64,000 bases of DNA, from positions 151,688 to 215,687 of the forward strand of contig NZ_BMUT01000008.1 of assembly GCF_014650335.1 (NCBI RefSeq). Direction: 5' to 3'. This document shows positions 60,616 through 64,000 of the stretch, piece by piece. The notes under the pieces are model-generated. The model was not told the DNA's origin. It was given only the letters and a program-made list of their open reading frames with translations, and did no database searches. The stretch's first letter is position 1. Each line of letters opens with the position of its first letter. This stretch comes from Streptomyces hiroshimensis. GTDB lineage: Bacteria > Actinomycetota > Actinomycetes > Streptomycetales > Streptomycetaceae. The translations under genes were made by a program, and so were the position numbers.

Positions 60616-61266
60616 ATGAGGGGCGAACCCAGTTGCCCGAAGTGCGGTGGCCGGGTGCGAGCGCCCGGTCTCTTCGCCGACTCCTGGCAGTGCGACGTCC
60701 ACGGCACGGTGCACCCTCTGCAGCCCGTCGTCCCGCCGAGCGTGGAGGCCCTGGCCGTCGTCGTCAACCGGGCCCGGGTGCCCGTGTGGATGCCCTGGCC
60801 CCTCCCCGTCGGCTGGCTCTTCACGGGCGTGGTCTGCGCGGGGGATGACCGCAGCGGCGGGCGGGCCACCGCCGTCGCCTGCTCCGGCCCCAGCCCCCTC
60901 GGCGGCCCCGGCGAGCTGCTCCTCGTGGCCGAGGAGCTCGGCGTCGGCCTCGGCGCGCGCTATGCGGGCGTCGACGGCCCCGACCCCGGCCCCTACCTCC
61001 GCGTCGACCGCTCCCCGCACGCCAAGGTCCACGCGGCCGGGCGCCCCACCCCGCTCTGGCACGTCGAGAGCGCGCCGGAGGACCGCGCCGTCTTCGCGGG
61101 CGAGGCGCGCGGGCTGTGGCTGTGGGCCGTGGTCTGGCCGGAGCAGTCGGGACTGCTGATGTACGACGAGCTCGTCCTCACGGACCTGCGGGACGCGGGC
61201 GCGGAGGTCGACCTCCTCCCCTGCGGGGCGCTCTCACCGCGCTTGCTGCCGCCGGCGGGGCGCTAG
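60616..61266 (+). CDS. DUF6758-type protein with zinc-ribbon N-terminus
   Basis: A 216-residue protein beginning M-R-G-E-P-S-C-P-K-C-G-G. C-x2-C plus C-x2-H (W-Q-C-D-V-H-G) look like a zinc ribbon. The remaining domain has W-M-P-W-P-L-P-V-G-W-L, V-A-C-S-G-P and a Trp-rich core. It is a conserved actinobacterial family without known function. ATG 60616 is taken from the family's usual start; GGAGG is only two bases away, so TTG 60607 cannot be excluded. Confidence 0.8.
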   Translation: MRGEPSCPKCGGRVRAPGLFADSWQCDVHGTVHPLQPVVPPSVEALAVVVNRARVPVWMPWPLPVGWLFTGVVCAGDDRSGGRATAVACSGPSPLGGPGELLLVAEELGVGLGARYAGVDGPDPGPYLRVDRSPHAKVHAAGRPTPLWHVESAPEDRAVFAGEARGLWLWAVVWPEQSGLLMYDELVLTDLRDAGAEVDLLPCGALSPRLLPPAGR

Positions 61267-61299
61267 CACTCCGGCCGACCGCCGCTTGCGGCCTTCCTC

Positions 61300-61408
61300 C
61301 CGCCGCGATGGTGATCCGCCACAGCGGACGTGTCCGGCGGTGCCCCACCGGCTCAGGTGGCTCGGCACTGCCGGGTGCCGTCGTCGTGGTTGGGCGCCGT
61401 TGCGACGG
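61300..61408. repeat. Dispersed palindromic repeat, copy C (109 bp)
   Basis: The left end CCGCCGCGATGG (61300-61311) and right end CCGTTGCGACGG (61397-61408) are diverged arms. Inner CCGGCGGTGCC (61334-61344) pairs with GGCACTGCCGG (61374-61384) through one G-U. It is closest to copy A, sharing GGTGATC after the left arm and the same length. It lies between two codirectional genes, 34 nt after the first stop. Confidence 0.75.
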
Positions 61409-61559
61409 AGGGCGGTGCGGGGGCGTCCCTCCGCGACCCCGTGGGTCGCGGGCAGCGGCCGGGTCCGGCCCGGTCGCCGCCCCGCGCGGCCCGGTGCGGG
61501 CCCTCGTGCCGGTTATCCTGAACCGGTCCTGTCCGTCGCCACCCGTGAGGAGCCGTGTC

Positions 61560-62423
61560 GTGCGCATCGACCTGCACACCCACTCCACGGCCTCGGACGG
61601 CACGGACACCCCCGCCGAGCTGGTCCGCAACGCGGCCGCCGCCGGGCTGGACGTCGTGGCGCTCACGGACCACGACGGCGTCGGCGGCCACGCCGAGGCG
61701 ATCGCGGCGCTCCCCGCAGGGCTGACCCTCGTCACCGGCGCCGAGCTCTCCTGCAGGCTCGGCGGCCCGGACGGCTTCAGCGTCCACATGCTGGCCTACC
61801 TCTTCGACCCCCTGGAGCCCGAGCTCGCCCGCGAGCGGGACCTCGTCCGCGACGACCGCGTCCCCCGCGCCATCGCCATGGTCGCCAAGCTCAACGAGCT
61901 CGGCGTCCCGGTCAGCTGGGAGCGCGTGGCGCAGATCGCGGGCGACGGCGCCGTCGGCCGGCCGCACGTGGCCACCGCCATGGTCGAGCTCGGCGTCATC
62001 GACAGCGTCTCCGACGCCTTCACCTCCGAGTGGCTCGCCGGCGACGGCCGCGCCTTCGTCGAGAAGCACGAGCTGGATCCCTTCGACGCGATCCGCCTGG
62101 TCAAGGCGGCCGGCGGAGTCACGGTCCTCGCGCACCCGTTCGCTCTCAAGCGCGGCAACTGCGCCTCCGAGAGCGCGATAGCCGAGCTGGCCTCGGCCGG
62201 GCTCGACGGCATCGAGGTCGATCACATGGACCACGACGCCCCGACCCGCGCCCGCCTGCGCGGCCTCGCCGCGGACCTCTCCCTGCTGACCACCGGCTCC
62301 AGCGACTACCACGGCAGCCGCAAGACCTGCGCGCTCGGCGAGTTCACCACCGATCCGGAAATCTACGGCGAGATCACGCGCCGGGCCACGGGCGCGTTCC
62401 CCGTCCCCGGCGCCGGCGGCTGA
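61560..62423 (+). CDS. PHP-domain metal-dependent phosphoesterase
   Basis: A 287-residue PHP protein. Metal-binding motifs are D-L-H-T-H-S-T-A-S-D-G (about 4-14), L-T-D-H-D (about 38-42), the E in G-A-E-L-S, A-H-P-F near 200 and the terminal S-S-D-Y-H-G. This set resembles RNase AM/YciV-like 3'-5' nucleases acting on short substrates or 3',5'-bisphosphates. The start is GTG 61560 behind GAGGAG; the long upstream frame runs through repeat C and is spurious. Confidence 0.9.
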   Translation: MRIDLHTHSTASDGTDTPAELVRNAAAAGLDVVALTDHDGVGGHAEAIAALPAGLTLVTGAELSCRLGGPDGFSVHMLAYLFDPLEPELARERDLVRDDRVPRAIAMVAKLNELGVPVSWERVAQIAGDGAVGRPHVATAMVELGVIDSVSDAFTSEWLAGDGRAFVEKHELDPFDAIRLVKAAGGVTVLAHPFALKRGNCASESAIAELASAGLDGIEVDHMDHDAPTRARLRGLAADLSLLTTGSSDYHGSRKTCALGEFTTDPEIYGEITRRATGAFPVPGAGG

Positions 62424-62600
62424 CCGCACCCACCCACCCCTCTTCCGGGTCCGGTCGCGTAGACGCACGTCCCCATCCCCAGTGATGCCGTGCGCGGGTG
62501 ACCGCGCCCGTACGCCCCCGCCCGCGCCGTCCGTACGCCCGTACGGGCCCGGCGGGCGTCCCGCACCTGCTCGCACCACCCACTCCCGCAAGGCTCAACT

Positions 62601-63206
62601 GTGTTCGACTTCGCCGTCTTCGGATCCCTCTTCCTCACCCTTTTTGTGATCATGGACCCGCCCGGGATCACGCCGATCTTCCTCGCGCTCACCTCGGGCC
62701 GCCCGGCCAAGGTCCAGCGCCGGATGGCCTGGCAGGCGGCCGCGGTCGCCTTCGGCGTGATCACCGTCTTCGGCATCTGCGGCCAGCAGATCCTGGACTA
62801 CCTGCACATCACCACCCCCGCCCTGATGATCGCGGGCGGGCTGCTCCTGCTGCTGATCGCGCTGGACCTGCTCACCGGCAAGTCGGAGGAGCCGACGCAG
62901 ACCAAGGACGTCAACGTGGCGCTCGTACCGCTCGGCATGCCGCTGCTGGCCGGCCCGGGTGCGATCGTCTCGGTGATCCTCGCGGTGCAGCACGCGGACT
63001 CCGCCGCCGCCCAGATCTCGGTGTGGGCGGCGATCGCCGCCATGCACATCGTGCTGTGGCTGGTGATGCGCTACTCGCTGCTGATCATCCGGGTGATCAA
63101 GGACGGCGGCGTGGTGCTGGTGACGCGGCTCGCGGGCATGATGCTCTCGGCGCTGGCCGTCCAGCAGATCATCAACGGCATCACCCAGGTGATCTCGGCC
63201 AAGTGA
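62601..63206 (+). CDS. MarC-family membrane protein
   Basis: A 201-residue protein with six predicted helices. M-D-P-P-G-I-T-P-I-F and the second half P-L-G-M-P-L-L-A-G-P-G-A-I are the two MarC signature repeats. GTG 62601 follows AAGG. Despite the name, a role in antibiotic resistance has not been supported for the family, and the transported substrate is unknown. Confidence 0.9.
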   Translation: MFDFAVFGSLFLTLFVIMDPPGITPIFLALTSGRPAKVQRRMAWQAAAVAFGVITVFGICGQQILDYLHITTPALMIAGGLLLLLIALDLLTGKSEEPTQTKDVNVALVPLGMPLLAGPGAIVSVILAVQHADSAAAQISVWAAIAAMHIVLWLVMRYSLLIIRVIKDGGVVLVTRLAGMMLSALAVQQIINGITQVISAK

Positions 63207-63262
63207 CGGCCGCCCGTCCATGGGCGGCCCGGTGACGGCCGCCGTGTGACCGGCGACAACGA

Positions 63263-63302
63263 CGACACCCCCGCAGGAACATCGGTTCCTGCGGGGGTGT
63301 CG
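63263..63302. terminator. Bidirectional terminator between marC-like and small convergent gene
   Basis: A perfect 18-bp stem (63263-63280 with 63285-63302, core ACACCCCCGCAGGAAC) has a 4-nt loop ATCG. It lies between stops at 63206 and 63326. Confidence 0.88.
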
Positions 63303-63325
63303 CTGTTCGCGAAGGCGCGTCGGCG

Positions 63326-63478
63326 TTACTGTGCCGCGGAGGCGGCCGGGCGGATGTAGATGCGCTGGCCCGTGAAGGCGGCCTGCTGCACGATCCGGTT
63401 GACGGAGGCGGCGTCCACGACGGTGCTGTCGACGGCCGTACCGTCGACGTCGTCCAGGCGCATGATTTCGAAGCGCAA
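63326..63478 (-). CDS. Small conserved protein (50 residues)
   Basis: The TTG start at 63478-63476 is preceded by AAGGGAGAAG, and TAA lies at 63328-63326. The product is M-R-F-E-I-M-R-L-D-D-V-D-G-T-A... then I-V-Q-Q-A-A and Q-R-I-Y-I-R-P. It is hydrophilic, with no signal. It resembles a roughly 50-residue protein found in many streptomycetes, from memory, with no known function. The 204-nt region upstream has hairpins and an AT-rich tract near 63600-63640. Confidence 0.78.
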   Translation of the reverse strand: MRFEIMRLDDVDGTAVDSTVVDAASVNRIVQQAAFTGQRIYIRPAASAAQ

Positions 63479-63509
63479 GGCTTCTCCCTTCGTCTGATCC
63501 TCCTGAGGA

Positions 63510-63640
63510 GAACTTCATGGCTGACGGAACACGCCGCGTCGGCGGGGCGCGTTCCGTAGGGGTACAACGAGGTTACCCCTGAAACCATTCCCTACGCTAA
63601 GGAAATTTTTAACTTGACTAAGAGTTGTTAAATCCGTGCA
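63510..63640. promoter_or_regulatory. Divergent regulatory region with stacked inverted repeats
   Basis: Between the 50-residue gene and the NYN gene are ACGGAAC/GTTCCGT (about 63521-63555), AGGGGTA/TACCCCT (about 63558-63580) and TTTAAC/GTTAAA (about 63606-63632). The last is within a conspicuously AT-rich tract that also holds TTGACT. These are the likely promoter and operator positions for both genes. Confidence 0.4.
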
Positions 63641-63682
63641 ACGGAACGTGTCCGGCGTGTAACCGAACGAGACGACAATCCC

Positions 63683-64000
63683 ATGGCTGACTCCCCATCC
63701 TCTGAACACCTGCACGCGATCGCCGCCGCCGTCGAGCGCACCAACGACCTCCTCACGCGCGTGCTGGCCGAGGTCGCGACCACCCCGTCCACCCACGCGA
63801 TCTTCGTCGACGCCGGCTACGTGTACGCCGCGGCGGGCCGCCTCGTCGCCGGCACCGAGGACCGCCGCACCTTCGACCTCGACGCCGAGGGGCTGATCGA
63901 GGCCTTCATCGACCGGGCGCGCACGATCTTCCCCGACAGCCGGCTGCTGCGCGTCTACTGGTACGACGGCGCCCGCCGCCGGATCCACACCACCGAGCAG
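63683..64000 (+). CDS. NYN-domain (PIN-like nuclease) protein, truncated by window end
   Basis: The first 106 residues are visible. A helical start (A-I-A-A-A-V-E-R-T-N-D-L-L) is followed by A-I-F-V-D-A-G-Y-V-Y, with the Asp of the NYN/PIN active site, and later V-Y-W-Y-D-G-A with a second acidic residue. NYN proteins are RNA-processing or RNA-degrading nucleases of the PIN fold. ATG 63683 is used, with a weak GAGACGAC upstream. Confidence 0.8.
   Translation, partial: MADSPSSEHLHAIAAAVERTNDLLTRVLAEVATTPSTHAIFVDAGYVYAAAGRLVAGTEDRRTFDLDAEGLIEAFIDRARTIFPDSRLLRVYWYDGARRRIHTTEQ

Overview
The window looks like core chromosome of a Streptomyces or close relative. The DNA is very G+C-rich with C or G at most third codon positions. 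GTG and TTG starts are common behind clear Shine-Dalgarno sequences. The gene set is typical of actinomycetes: mycothiol deacetylase MshB, DUF3117, DUF6113 and DUF6758 proteins, a zinc-finger anti-sigma factor, TatB, and oligopeptide permeases in BldK style. I saw no rRNA, tRNA, CRISPR, transposase, integrase or prophage.

Layout. 1-1279: minus-strand end of a probable succinate dehydrogenase operon and a small coiled-coil gene. 1621-5839: an LpqW-like solute-binding lipoprotein and the GTPase TypA/BipA. 6307-24039: three complete five-gene oligopeptide ABC transporters. Two are head-to-tail on the plus strand (binding protein, permease, permease, ATPase, ATPase). The third is on the minus strand in the order permease, binding protein, permease, ATPase, ATPase, which is the order of the bldK locus of S. 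coelicolor. 24283-26427: a dipeptidyl-peptidase-IV-type serine peptidase, functionally in keeping with peptide import. 26687-31114: a small membrane protein, mshB, a DUF6113 membrane protein and a large Pro/Gly-rich cell-envelope protein. 31211-34915: an ABC-2 exporter with its own histidine kinase and response regulator, preceded by a long perfect palindrome. 34944-44473: SirB1-like protein, GNAT acetyltransferase, 7Fe ferredoxin, dapC, secreted proteins, dapE, a LOG-family gene, a folP paralogue, a DivIVA-like protein and tag. 44483-55442: enoyl-CoA hydratase, DUF3117 protein, O-methyltransferase, the sigma factor/anti-sigma/HtrA/TatB group, mrp, DUF1003 and an MgtE-N/CBS protein. 55602-64000: lipoprotein, EamA exporter, corA, several conserved streptomycete genes, a PHP phosphoesterase, MarC, a 50-residue protein and the start of a NYN-domain gene.

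From typA to corA the conserved genes follow, as I remember it, the order of M. tuberculosis Rv1165-Rv1239c. The peptide transporters would then be the main block added to an old actinobacterial framework.

The most unusual signals are non-coding. A dispersed palindromic repeat of about 110-123 bp has four full copies at three loci, and one copy supplies the last codons and stop of an ATPase gene. An 84-bp orphan copy of the 3' end of folP differs almost only at synonymous sites. A 44-bp perfect palindrome precedes the ABC/two-component operon. A pair of strong stem-loops separates a binding-protein gene from its permease gene. Two short genes, 45604-45771 and 63326-63478, are also annotated.
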